The position numbers and the translations under genes were made by a program. The notes beneath the pieces were generated by a model. That model made no database searches and was not told where the DNA came from. It saw nothing but the letters and a program-made list of their open reading frames with translations. A stretch of 64,000 nt of DNA from Lacimicrobium alkaliphilum (lineage in GTDB: Bacteria > Pseudomonadota > Gammaproteobacteria > Enterobacterales > Alteromonadaceae). This document shows, one piece after another, positions 56,773 through 64,000 of this stretch. The DNA lies in the NCBI RefSeq assembly GCF_001466725.1, contig NZ_CP013650.1:124001-188000 (forward strand), written 5' to 3'. Each line of letters begins with the position of its first letter. The first letter of the stretch is position 1.

Positions 56773-57483
56773 ATGCAAAAGCAGCAACCTGTTGTGTTTC
56801 TTCCCGGCACTCAGTGTGATGAACGGGTGTTTCTGCCCCTGTGGCGGCAAATGCAGCTGGCTGAGCGGCGTTATGTACCCCTGCAATGGGCCGAAACGCT
56901 GGAGCAGATGGATGGCCTGACTGAACATGCCGTGGCGGCAGATAAAGTGCATCTGTTTGGTTTTTCCATGGGCGGCTATATCGCCTGTCGTTTTGCCCTG
57001 GCGAATCCGGAACTGATAGCGTCTCTGACGCTGGTGGGATTTTGCAGTGCCGGCCTGACCGTCAATGAGAAACAGCAGCGCCAGCAGATTATCCGGGCAC
57101 TGGAAAAAGGGCCGGTGGGGCCGATGCCGGAAAAACGACTGGCGCAGATGGTGAATATCAATGGCGCCAATGGGCAGCAGGCGGTGCAGAGCATCCGCGA
57201 TATGGAGCAGGATTTGGGCCCCAGCGTACTTAAATATCATCTGCAGTCGGCCTCACAAAGGAGCGATCTTACCGACGCGCTGGCCAGCAGCGGCCTGAAT
57301 ATTCATGTTATCGGCGCTGAATATGATCAGGTTGCGCCGGTTGAGAAAATGCAGCAGATGCACAGGCAGATCCCCGGCAGTCGTTTCACCCTGCTAAAGG
57401 GCTGTGGCCATATGGCACCACTGGAGTGTCCACAGGCGCTGGCAGAGGCTTTCCATTCGCTTATCCCTGAGGCTCAGGTATAA
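56773..57483 (+). CDS. Alpha/beta hydrolase
   Basis: Soluble hydrolase of 236 residues. The nucleophile elbow GFSMGG (about 63-68), the acid in GAEYDQVAP (about 177-185) and the histidine in GCGHMAPLECP (about 213-223) form a full Ser-Asp-His triad, and FLPGTQCDERVF gives the oxyanion strand. Substrate unknown. It is divergent from mutY and followed by trmB after 50 bases on the same strand. Confidence 0.88.
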   Translation: MQKQQPVVFLPGTQCDERVFLPLWRQMQLAERRYVPLQWAETLEQMDGLTEHAVAADKVHLFGFSMGGYIACRFALANPELIASLTLVGFCSAGLTVNEKQQRQQIIRALEKGPVGPMPEKRLAQMVNINGANGQQAVQSIRDMEQDLGPSVLKYHLQSASQRSDLTDALASSGLNIHVIGAEYDQVAPVEKMQQMHRQIPGSRFTLLKGCGHMAPLECPQALAEAFHSLIPEAQV

Positions 57484-57533
57484 TACGCGGCCGTTTAAGT
57501 TAACCCTGACCAGATTTAAGAGTGCCACAAACC

Positions 57534-58244
57534 ATGACCGAGCAGCAGGCAGACACCCAACAGGGTGTGTATATTCGCAAGATCCGCAGTTTTGTTAAGC
57601 GCGAAGGCCGCCTGACTCAGGGCCAGGCCCGTGCCATCGACAAAAACTGGCCGGCCATGGGCCTGACCATGGAGCAGGGATTGCTGAATCTGACTGAAGT
57701 GTTTGGCCGCACTGCGCCTGTGGTGCTGGAAATCGGCTTTGGTATGGGTAAGTCACTGGTAGAGATGGCCGCTGCCGAGCGGGATAAAGATTTTATCGGC
57801 ATCGAAGTGCACCGCCCGGGCGTCGGTGCCTGTTTAATGGATGCCGAAGCCAGTGAGCTGACTAATCTGCGTGTGATTGAGGCCGATGCCGTGGAAGTGC
57901 TGGAAAAGTGTATCCCGGATAACAGTCTCGCCCGCCTGCAATTGTACTTTCCCGATCCATGGCACAAAAAACGCCATCATAAGCGTCGCATCGTACAGCC
58001 GGACTTTGCTCAGCTGGTGCGCCGTAAACTTCACACAGGCGGTCTCTGGCACCTGGCCACAGACTGGCAAAATTATGCCGAACATATGCTGAAGGTGATG
58101 TCTGCGGCCCCCGGTTTCAGAAATCTCTCTGCCAGTGGCGACTATGTGCCACGGCCCGAATTCAGGCCACAAACCAAATTTGAACAGCGTGGTCAACGCC
58201 TGGGTCATGGAGTATGGGATCTGATGTTTGAGCGGGAGTCCTGA
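57534..58244 (+). CDS. trmB: tRNA (guanine-N7-)-methyltransferase
   Basis: SAM-dependent enzyme making m7G46 in tRNA, 236 residues, similar along its full length to E. coli Trm[35 protein letters not shown] (SAM-binding motif I), [33 protein letters not shown] and the C-terminal [25 protein letters not shown] at 57534 is used; an in-frame GTG at 57522 is also possible. Its stop overlaps the rsmC ATG by one base. Confidence 0.96.
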   Translation: MTEQQADTQQGVYIRKIRSFVKREGRLTQGQARAIDKNWPAMGLTMEQGLLNLTEVFGRTAPVVLEIGFGMGKSLVEMAAAERDKDFIGIEVHRPGVGACLMDAEASELTNLRVIEADAVEVLEKCIPDNSLARLQLYFPDPWHKKRHHKRRIVQPDFAQLVRRKLHTGGLWHLATDWQNYAEHMLKVMSAAPGFRNLSASGDYVPRPEFRPQTKFEQRGQRLGHGVWDLMFERES

Positions 58245-59254
58245 TGTTAAGTCCGGTCAGTCAGTTATTAATACGCAACCGTGCCCGTTTCACCGGGCGC
58301 TGGTTACTGGTCAACCCTCAGGATGCGCAGGTATTTCAGGAGCTGGACGGGGATATCAGCGGTTTTCATCAGTATTTTGATATTTATTCCCAGGCCTGTG
58401 CGCAGGGGCAGAGCGAGAAGCACTATTTTGGTGTCAGCTACCCCCTCGAGGCGACCTTTGATGGCATTGTGATCATGATGCCAAAGGCCAAAGAACAGGC
58501 ACAGATGCTGATCGCTAATCTGGTTCATTGTCTGGTGCCGGGCGGGCAGTTGTTGCTGGCCGGCGATAATAAAGGCGGGGTAAAAAGTGCGCCCAAAATC
58601 TTTGCGCCTTACAGCGAACATTGTGTGAAACTGGATTCGGCCCGCCACTGTGCTTTGTTCGGTATGCAGCCGGATAAGGCGACATCTGAATTTGCCGTCG
58701 ACAACTGGCTTAAATTCGTGGATATGGCAGTGGCTGAACAGCGTTATCCCATCGCTTTTCTGCCGGGCGTATTCAGTGCCGGTAGCCTGGATCCCGCTAC
58801 CCGTATGTTGCTGGAAAATCTGCACCCGGTGCCAAAGGGCCGGGTACTGGACTTCGGTTGTGGTGCCGGGGTGATTGGCTGTTATCTGGGCCTGAAAAAT
58901 CCGGATGCAGAGGTGGTAATGACAGATGTCAGCGCCCTGGCATTGTATTGTGCTGAACAAAGCGCTGCCAAAAACGCCGTCAAAGCAAGGGTGATTCCGT
59001 CTCATGGCCTGAGCGCGGTCGAGGGTAAATTTGCGGCAGCTTATACCAACCCGCCTTTTCATACCGGTCTGAACACCGACTATGAAGTGACGCTGGGGTT
59101 TATACGTCAGCTGTCAACATACCTGCAACCGGGTGCCTGTTTACAACTGGTGGCCAACAGCTTTATTCCCTACCTGCCGATACTGCAGGAAAGTTTTAAA
59201 GCGGTAAAAGTGCAAACCGAATCGAGTAAGTTCCGGCTCTATCTGGCGAAATAG
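58244..59254 (+). CDS. rsmC: 16S rRNA (guanine1207-N2)-methyltransferase
   Basis: RsmC-type enzyme of 336 residues with an inactive N-terminal methyltransferase-like half and an active C-terminal half: VLDFGCGAGVIGCYLGLKNP is the SAM-binding motif and NPPFHTG the catalytic NPPF motif typical of RsmC/RlmG. It modifies G1207 of 16S rRNA. Translationally coupled to trmB (TGATG). Confidence 0.95.
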   Translation: MLSPVSQLLIRNRARFTGRWLLVNPQDAQVFQELDGDISGFHQYFDIYSQACAQGQSEKHYFGVSYPLEATFDGIVIMMPKAKEQAQMLIANLVHCLVPGGQLLLAGDNKGGVKSAPKIFAPYSEHCVKLDSARHCALFGMQPDKATSEFAVDNWLKFVDMAVAEQRYPIAFLPGVFSAGSLDPATRMLLENLHPVPKGRVLDFGCGAGVIGCYLGLKNPDAEVVMTDVSALALYCAEQSAAKNAVKARVIPSHGLSAVEGKFAAAYTNPPFHTGLNTDYEVTLGFIRQLSTYLQPGACLQLVANSFIPYLPILQESFKAVKVQTESSKFRLYLAK

Positions 59255-59257
59255 CAG

Positions 59258-59273
59258 TGCACTATTAAGGTGC
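59258..59273 (+). promoter_or_regulatory. Candidate NtrC-binding site (or terminator hairpin) after rsmC
   Basis: TGCACTATTAAGGTGC fits TGCAC-N6-GGTGC with the same spacing as the sites at glnA and ntrB. It begins 4 bases after the rsmC stop and could instead be the core of a hairpin (GCAG-T-GCAC...GTGC-T-CTGC), though without a T-run. Confidence 0.45.
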
Positions 59274-59392
59274 TCTGCTGCCTTGTAACGACGCATTCAC
59301 CAAAGTGTCACCCTCCCTTCACGCAGCTGTCATCCTCCTTGAATAGGCTTTAAAGCCCTTAATTCAGCCACTTCGGCTAAATATGATGTTTC

Positions 59393-59408
59393 TGGCACCA
59401 ATTTTGTA
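59393..59408 (+). promoter_or_regulatory. Candidate sigma-54 promoter before the small ORF
   Basis: TGGCACCAATTTTGTA has a perfect -24 block (TGGCAC), then N5 and TTGTA in place of TTGCA, with GG and the final G at the right 10-base distance. It lies about 120 bases after the NtrC-like site, an ordinary enhancer distance, and about 70 bases before the small ORF. Confidence 0.4.
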
Positions 59409-59475
59409 CCATCCGGCAATAGTACTGTTCTGTCGGTAGCGTAATTTTTCCGGGAAACCCCGAGGAGTATCACTT

Positions 59476-59712
59476 ATGTCCAATGTGACCCCAATTTGTC
59501 AGAGATACGGCCATACAGAGACGATTTCAGCGATTAAAGAGCGTATCCGCACCATATTGGCAGGCATTCAGTTGTGTAATGAGCTGATCGCTGAAGAGCC
59601 GGAGTTCAGGTACCAGCATGAAATTCAGCGAGACAGGCTGGTTGATGAGCTGAACTATCAGCAGCAGCAAATAGCCAGTCTCAGAGGGCGCTATCTGGCA
59701 CAAACTGCCTGA
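59476..59712 (+). CDS. Small helical hypothetical protein
   Basis: Protein of 78 residues, predicted all-helical with a likely coiled coil in the second half (EFRYQHEIQRDRLVDELNYQQQQIASLRGRYL). A strong ribosome site (GAGGAG, 8 bases before the ATG) supports it as a real gene. No family recognised. It stands between rsmC and glgC with long gaps on both sides (221 and 233 bases), so it probably has its own promoter, possibly the NtrC/sigma-54-type one noted upstream. Confidence 0.7.
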   Translation: MSNVTPICQRYGHTETISAIKERIRTILAGIQLCNELIAEEPEFRYQHEIQRDRLVDELNYQQQQIASLRGRYLAQTA

Positions 59713-59890
59713 AGCAAAACCCGACGTGCCCTAATCCGGCACGGGAAAGTTTCCAGGGAAGCAAAGGCTCAGGGACTGAGCTCCCTTTAATCTGGGTTCC
59801 GCAGATGCGCTATCGGGCCATTCTTTGATCAGGATCAGCAACACAGTGCTGTAGGCCTGAGCCGGTTGACTATACTTTTCGCTGATACCC

Positions 59891-59910
59891 GGGCTCCTGA
59901 TCGGGAGCCC
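59891..59910 (+). other. Hairpin in the glgC leader
   Basis: GGGCTCC and GGAGCCC pair over a 6-nt loop, ending 35 bases before the glgC ATG. It could be a terminator for the small ORF or a leader structure of the glg operon. Confidence 0.5.
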
Positions 59911-59945
59911 AAAACCAATCCATCTTAATAGTATCAGGAGTATTC

Positions 59946-61175
59946 ATGTCACGAACCCTAGCAATGATCCTCGCCGGCGGCGCCGGTACCCGTCTGTTCC
60001 CTTTGACACAGTCCCGTACCAAACCCGCAGTACCCTTCGCAGGAGGATTGAGGCTGGTTGATTTTGTTCTTAATAACTTTGTCAATTCGGATTTGCTGAA
60101 GATTTATCTGCTGACCCAGTTTAAATCTCAGTCTCTGAATATCCATCTGCGTCAGGCCTGGTATCTGTCCGGGCTGACCGGCAACTTTATCGACGCCATA
60201 CCGGCGCAGATGCGCATGGGCGCCCGCTGGTACGAGGGTACCGCCGATGCCATCTACCAGAATATCAAGCTGATTGAAATTCATGACCCGGATAATGTAT
60301 GTATTTTTGGCAGCGATCATATCTATAAAATGGAAGTCAGGCAGGTGATCCGCTATCACGAAAAGCGCGATGCCGCGCTGACGGTCTGTGCCACCCGGGT
60401 TCCTATTGAGCAGGCCAGTCGTTTTGGTGTGATAGAGGTTGATGATGACTACCGCATGATTGGCTTTGAAGAGAAGCCGGCCAAACCTAAACCCCTGCCT
60501 GATGACCCCGGCATGGCACTGGTCTCCATGGGTAATTATGTATTTGATACTAAGGTGCTGTTCAAGGCGCTGCACAACGATGCCGAAGACAAGCTTTCAA
60601 GCCATGATTTTGGCAGAGATATTATCCCCCGGTTGTTCCGCGATAAGCCGGTTTATGTGTATGACTTCACCCAGAACAAGATCCCCGGGGAAGAGCAGAG
60701 CAGCCATTACTGGCGTGATGTGGGTACTCTGGAGTCATACTGGCAGGCACACATGGACTTGCTGGCGTGCAAGCCGCCCTTTGAGCTGAATAACGAGAAG
60801 TGGCCACTGCGCAGTTATCATCCGCCGGTGCCGCCGGCCAGGATCCTGGCTGATGAAGAGGGCAATCACTCCGCTATCCTCAATTCCATCATTTCTTCGG
60901 GCAGTAAAGTGGTGGGGGCCAGAGTCGAACGCTCGGTGTTGGGCTTCAATACTTATCTTGGTGCTGGCTCAAGGCTTAGTGAATGCGTTATCCTCAGTAA
61001 ATCTCATATTGGCGCCGGTTGCCTCCTCAACCGTGTGATTACTGACAAGGGTGTTAGCATCGCTCCCGGTACCGAACTTGGCGTCAACCCGGCACAGGAT
61101 AAAGCCCGCGGGTTGACGGTAACGGACCAGGGGCTGGTGGTGATCCCCAAAGACATGAAGGTTGGCTTTGAATGA
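59946..61175 (+). CDS. glgC: Glucose-1-phosphate adenylyltransferase
   Basis: Makes ADP-glucose for glycogen synthesis, 409 residues. Nucleotide-binding LAGGAGTRLFPLTQSRTKPAVPF at the N-terminus, IFGSDHIYKME, the glucose-1-phosphate motif GFEEKPAKPK, YWRDVGTLESYWQAHMDLL and a left-handed beta-helix C-terminal domain. A GGAGTATTC ribosome site precedes the ATG. The TGA stop overlaps the glgA ATG by 4 bases (ATGA), so glgC-glgA are coupled. Confidence 0.97.
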   Translation: MSRTLAMILAGGAGTRLFPLTQSRTKPAVPFAGGLRLVDFVLNNFVNSDLLKIYLLTQFKSQSLNIHLRQAWYLSGLTGNFIDAIPAQMRMGARWYEGTADAIYQNIKLIEIHDPDNVCIFGSDHIYKMEVRQVIRYHEKRDAALTVCATRVPIEQASRFGVIEVDDDYRMIGFEEKPAKPKPLPDDPGMALVSMGNYVFDTKVLFKALHNDAEDKLSSHDFGRDIIPRLFRDKPVYVYDFTQNKIPGEEQSSHYWRDVGTLESYWQAHMDLLACKPPFELNNEKWPLRSYHPPVPPARILADEEGNHSAILNSIISSGSKVVGARVERSVLGFNTYLGAGSRLSECVILSKSHIGAGCLLNRVITDKGVSIAPGTELGVNPAQDKARGLTVTDQGLVVIPKDMKVGFE

Positions 61176-62608
61176 AAATACTCTTTGTGGTTTCCGAAGT
61201 GGAAGACCTGGCAAAAACCGGTGGTCTGGCTGATGTAGCCAAGTCTTTGCCGATGGCTTTGCGCGCTTTGGGCCATGATGTCAGGATTGTAAAACCTTAT
61301 TACCGGCAACTGGCGGAGAAGTTCAACCTTGAGAATCTGACAGAGCCGCAGAAGCTGGTTTCGGGTGATAAAGAATACCGTTTTAATATCAAGCGTCTGG
61401 AGCTTGAATCCGTGCCGGTGTATTGCATTGACTATCCGGACTATTTTCACAGGAACGGGCTTTACTCTGATGGCTATGAGGCTTTCGGAGACAACGCCGA
61501 GCGTTTTGCCTTTTTCTCAGCCGCGGCACTGCAGGCGGCCAAAGCGGTTAATTTCCAGCCCGATGTGATTCATTGCAATGACTGGCATACTGCACTTTGT
61601 CCGTTTTTTGTGAAGCAGGACGAGAGTGAGTTTTTTGCCCGCAGTCGCACCCTGTTTACCCTCCATAATGGCGCTTATCAGGGCATCCACAAATTTGCCG
61701 ATATCCCCTTTATTCGCCCTTACGGGGAACTGGCCTCACAGATAGACAGCCAGGGTAATCTTAATTATCTGCGCATGGGGCTGCGTTATGCCGATAAAAT
61801 CAATGCGGTCAGCCCCAATTATGCCCGTGAGCTGCTGACCCCACTGGGTTCCCATAATCTGTATCAGGATTTCCAGCTACGGGCCAACGACGTCAGCGGC
61901 ATACTCAATGGTTGTGACTATCAGCAGTGGGATCCGGCCACAGACAAGTTTCTGCCGAAAAATTATAATTCTGAATCTCTTAAGGGCAAGGCCGCCTGCA
62001 AAGCCGCGTTGCAGGAAGAAGCGGGCCTGCCGGTAAATGACAAGGTGCCGTTGGTGGGCATGTTATGTCGCCTGACTGAGCAAAAGGGCTTTGGTTATTT
62101 ATTGCCGGTACTCAGCCAGTTACTTCAGCATAATGTGCAGCTGCTGGTAATCGGCACCGGCGACCCGGTGATCAGTGATGTACTCGAGTTTAATGCCTCA
62201 CAGCACCCGGATAAGCTGGTGTTTCGTAATGATTTCAGTACCCGCATTGCCCATTTACTGGAGGCGGGTTGTGATTTCTTTCTTATGCCCTCGTTATTCG
62301 AACCCTGTGGGCTGAATCAGATGTACAGTCTGGCCTATGGCACTATTCCTATAGTGCGCGCTGTAGGAGGCCTGCGGGACACGGTGCTGGATCTGCAGAT
62401 GTTGCCGGATCAGGCTACCGGCTTTATGTTCGAAGCCCCCGACAGTTCGGCGCTGTTAAACTGTGTACGCCGTGCCTTGTTGTTTTATCACGAGTATCCG
62501 CAAGAGTTTATAGCCATGCAGAAACGGGCCATGCGCCATCGTTTTACCTGGTATGACGCGGCACTGAATTATCAGGCGTTGTACCAGCACTGCTTACCTA
62601 TGGATTAG
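61172..62608 (+). CDS. glgA: Glycogen synthase (ADP-glucose)
   Basis: GT5 glycosyltransferase of 478 residues transferring glucose from ADP-glucose to glycogen. The N-terminal KTGGLADVAKSLP (about 14-26) is the substrate-binding motif, FTLHNGAYQG and NGCDYQQWDP follow, and the C-terminal EPCGLNQMYSLAYGTIPIVRAVGGLRDTV contains the catalytic and nucleotide-binding residues. Its last 15 bases overlap the convergent DUF3293 gene. glgB, glgX and glgP are not in the window. Confidence 0.97.
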   Translation: MKILFVVSEVEDLAKTGGLADVAKSLPMALRALGHDVRIVKPYYRQLAEKFNLENLTEPQKLVSGDKEYRFNIKRLELESVPVYCIDYPDYFHRNGLYSDGYEAFGDNAERFAFFSAAALQAAKAVNFQPDVIHCNDWHTALCPFFVKQDESEFFARSRTLFTLHNGAYQGIHKFADIPFIRPYGELASQIDSQGNLNYLRMGLRYADKINAVSPNYARELLTPLGSHNLYQDFQLRANDVSGILNGCDYQQWDPATDKFLPKNYNSESLKGKAACKAALQEEAGLPVNDKVPLVGMLCRLTEQKGFGYLLPVLSQLLQHNVQLLVIGTGDPVISDVLEFNASQHPDKLVFRNDFSTRIAHLLEAGCDFFLMPSLFEPCGLNQMYSLAYGTIPIVRAVGGLRDTVLDLQMLPDQATGFMFEAPDSSALLNCVRRALLFYHEYPQEFIAMQKRAMRHRFTWYDAALNYQALYQHCLPMD

Positions 62609-63019
62609 TCGTTCGGCGAAATGCCCCAAAGAGCGTGTTGGCATGCCTTGCAGCAGGCAGGGGCAAAGGTAAAGTTCATCATTCTCAATCCAGAAAAAGG
62701 CATTCTGTTTAAACTCTCCGGCCAGGCTCATGGCCTGATCCTGTGTACAGGATACCAGCAGGCTGGGCTCCCGGTGCCTCAGATCCGGGCTGCAGCCAGA
62801 GAGTCTGATATATGGCAGGCTGAGCCGGTGAAGATGGTTGCTTAGCTTGTCGTTAAGTGCCGCGTTCTCGTTATCACTGAGTACTTTTCCGCGCGGGTTG
62901 CAGGCTGTCACAATGCCAGCCTGCGGCCAGTCAGGCAGCGGCTGCTCAGGCAGAAAAACCGTTTCACTGTAATGCTGCCAAAGCTGCCGGATCGCACAAG
63001 AATCTGTATTTTCAGTCAT
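62594..63019 (-). CDS. DUF3293 family protein
   Basis: Protein of 141 residues with the family pattern AGIVTACNPRGKVLSDNENAALNDKL, the SPDLRHREPSLLV middle and the FKQNAFFWIENDELYLCPC end. The function of the family is unknown. The ATG at 63019 is used rather than a TTG ten codons upstream. The 3' end overlaps glgA by 15 bases on the opposite strand. Confidence 0.85.
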   Translation of the reverse strand: MTENTDSCAIRQLWQHYSETVFLPEQPLPDWPQAGIVTACNPRGKVLSDNENAALNDKLSNHLHRLSLPYIRLSGCSPDLRHREPSLLVSCTQDQAMSLAGEFKQNAFFWIENDELYLCPCLLQGMPTRSLGHFAERLIHR

Positions 63020-63109
63020 TTGAACGGTAAAAATTGTTAATTTCGGCAAGATTGTATCAATATGGTGATAAGCTTATCGATAACCTGGTGCAAGAATTAA
63101 AGCCTGACC

Positions 63110-64000
63110 ATGCCAGAACATAAACGCACATTGTCTATCAAGAACCTGTTTATCTGGGTTGTGATGTCTATTACAACCATTGTGCTGATCCTGGCATCCA
63201 CTATCTCCCTGTACATGCAGATTACCAATGCAAAAGAGGAAATGCAGGGTGAAGTGGTGACTTTCGCCAAGATCATCAGCCACAACGCCGCCAGTGGCAT
63301 CGTCTTTAATGACAATGTTACCGAAGAGAAAAGCCTGGAAGCGCTCGCCGCGGCTACGGTTATCAATAATGTTCACCTGTATAAACTCAACCCGGCCAAC
63401 GAACCTGAATTTTTTGCCAGTTACAATAAAACCGGTCAGGCGCCGGTGCGGGCAATGTTTGACCGCGTACAGGAATTGTCAGAGCCCAGATTCGGCTCAG
63501 ATGGACTGGAACTGATTACGCCAATCAGGCTGGATGGTAATCACGTCGGTTATGTTTATGTGAGGGCGTCGACGGAGCCGCTTAATCAACTGACACTGAA
63601 TACCGTAATGATCACCCTTTCAGTGCTGTTGCTGGCTCTGGTTCTGAGCTTTTTACTGACGCTGAGGTTACAGAAAATCATTACCCGTCCTATTGAGGAC
63701 CTGGTGTATCTGGTACAGCAGATTTCCAGTCAGAAAGATTATTCTAATCGCGCTAATGCATCCAGTTTGCGGGAACTGGATATTCTGGCGGAGGCCTTCA
63801 ATGGCATGCTGGAGAAAATTCAGCAGCATATCCAGCGCCAGGAGGAGGCCGAAGAAGAGCACCGCCGTCTGAATCTGAGCCTGGAGGAGAAGGTCAGTCA
63901 GCGCACCACTGCCCTTAAAGAGGCCAATAAGGAGCTGATTCAGACCCTCGAGAAGTTGCATCAGTTCCAGCGCCAGATCGTGCAAAATGAAAAAATGGCA
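63110..64000 (+). CDS. Membrane sensor histidine kinase (partial, C-terminus cut by window edge)
   Basis: 297 codons are visible. N-terminal membrane helix (about 14-36), a periplasmic CHASE8-like sensor region (about 37-165) with MQGEVVTFAKIISHNAASGIVFND, a second membrane helix (about 168-190), a HAMP domain (about 190-245; TRPIEDLVYLVQQISSQKDYSNR), then a long coiled coil ending at QRQIVQNEKMA, the usual text just ahead of the H-box. Kinase domains lie beyond the window. Ligand unknown. Confidence 0.9.
   Translation, partial: MPEHKRTLSIKNLFIWVVMSITTIVLILASTISLYMQITNAKEEMQGEVVTFAKIISHNAASGIVFNDNVTEEKSLEALAAATVINNVHLYKLNPANEPEFFASYNKTGQAPVRAMFDRVQELSEPRFGSDGLELITPIRLDGNHVGYVYVRASTEPLNQLTLNTVMITLSVLLLALVLSFLLTLRLQKIITRPIEDLVYLVQQISSQKDYSNRANASSLRELDILAEAFNGMLEKIQQHIQRQEEAEEEHRRLNLSLEEKVSQRTTALKEANKELIQTLEKLHQFQRQIVQNEKMA

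Overview
The window looks like a chromosome segment of a free-living, respiring marine or saline-water gammaproteobacterium, most likely an Alteromonadales/Alteromonadaceae member. This is inferred from gene content and protein resemblance only. Supporting content: ubiquinone genes (ubiX, ubiD, ubiK), glnA-ntrB-ntrC in the enteric style, mutY-yggX, trmB-rsmC, glgC-glgA, ccoG-srkA, two TonB-dependent receptors, and a single large membrane GGDEF/EAL protein. There is no phage, plasmid, CRISPR or obvious genomic island. Gene density is high and most genes are core metabolism.

Layout. 0-7 kb: M20 amidohydrolase (cut by the left edge), patatin-like hydrolase, a ribokinase-nucleoside hydrolase operon, and gabD-gabT for GABA catabolism. 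7-18 kb: mpl-ubiX (cell-wall recycling; prenyl-FMN synthesis), fbp, a GAF protein, ribA, a GGDEF/EAL protein, a small cytochrome c, a degenerate receiver, a GlxA-type regulator, ubiK and a cluster of small unknown genes. 18-26 kb: ubiD-fre, dsbA, a cobalamin riboswitch with btuB, betB and a TetR regulator. 26-36 kb: ccoG (frameshifted), srkA, two back-to-back MITE-like elements, cfa, an RND efflux pair and an M14 peptidase. 36-45 kb: typA, then glnA, a DUF4124 gene, ntrB and ntrC with recognisable NtrC and sigma-54 sites, then glpK. 45-55 kb: a calcium-binding-repeat protein, a siderophore receptor divergent from a PepSY operon with a Fur-like box between, an SRAP/YedK protein, a VOC protein, a discoidin-domain protein, a class V aminotransferase and an Lrp regulator, then a non-coding array of short hairpins and tRNA-Phe. 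55-64 kb: yggX-mutY, an alpha/beta hydrolase, trmB-rsmC, a small ORF behind a possible NtrC/sigma-54 control region, glgC-glgA, a DUF3293 protein and a sensor kinase cut by the right edge.

How genes work together. UbiX makes the prenylated FMN that UbiD needs, and UbiK is an accessory factor of the same pathway. GlnA, NtrB and NtrC form a nitrogen-control loop. The TonB receptor and PepSY operon form a likely iron-uptake unit. GlgC and GlgA make glycogen.

No clearly new multi-gene system was found. The least ordinary signals are: an approximately 370-bp string of small hairpins with a 49-bp imperfect direct repeat before tRNA-Phe; two different approximately 270-bp inverted-repeat elements side by side between srkA and cfa, one forming the srkA stop codon; a one-base deletion splitting ccoG inside its iron-sulfur motif; and a possible NtrC/sigma-54 promoter in front of an unknown 78-residue protein next to the glycogen genes. 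All calls rest on reading the sequence; no database search was run.
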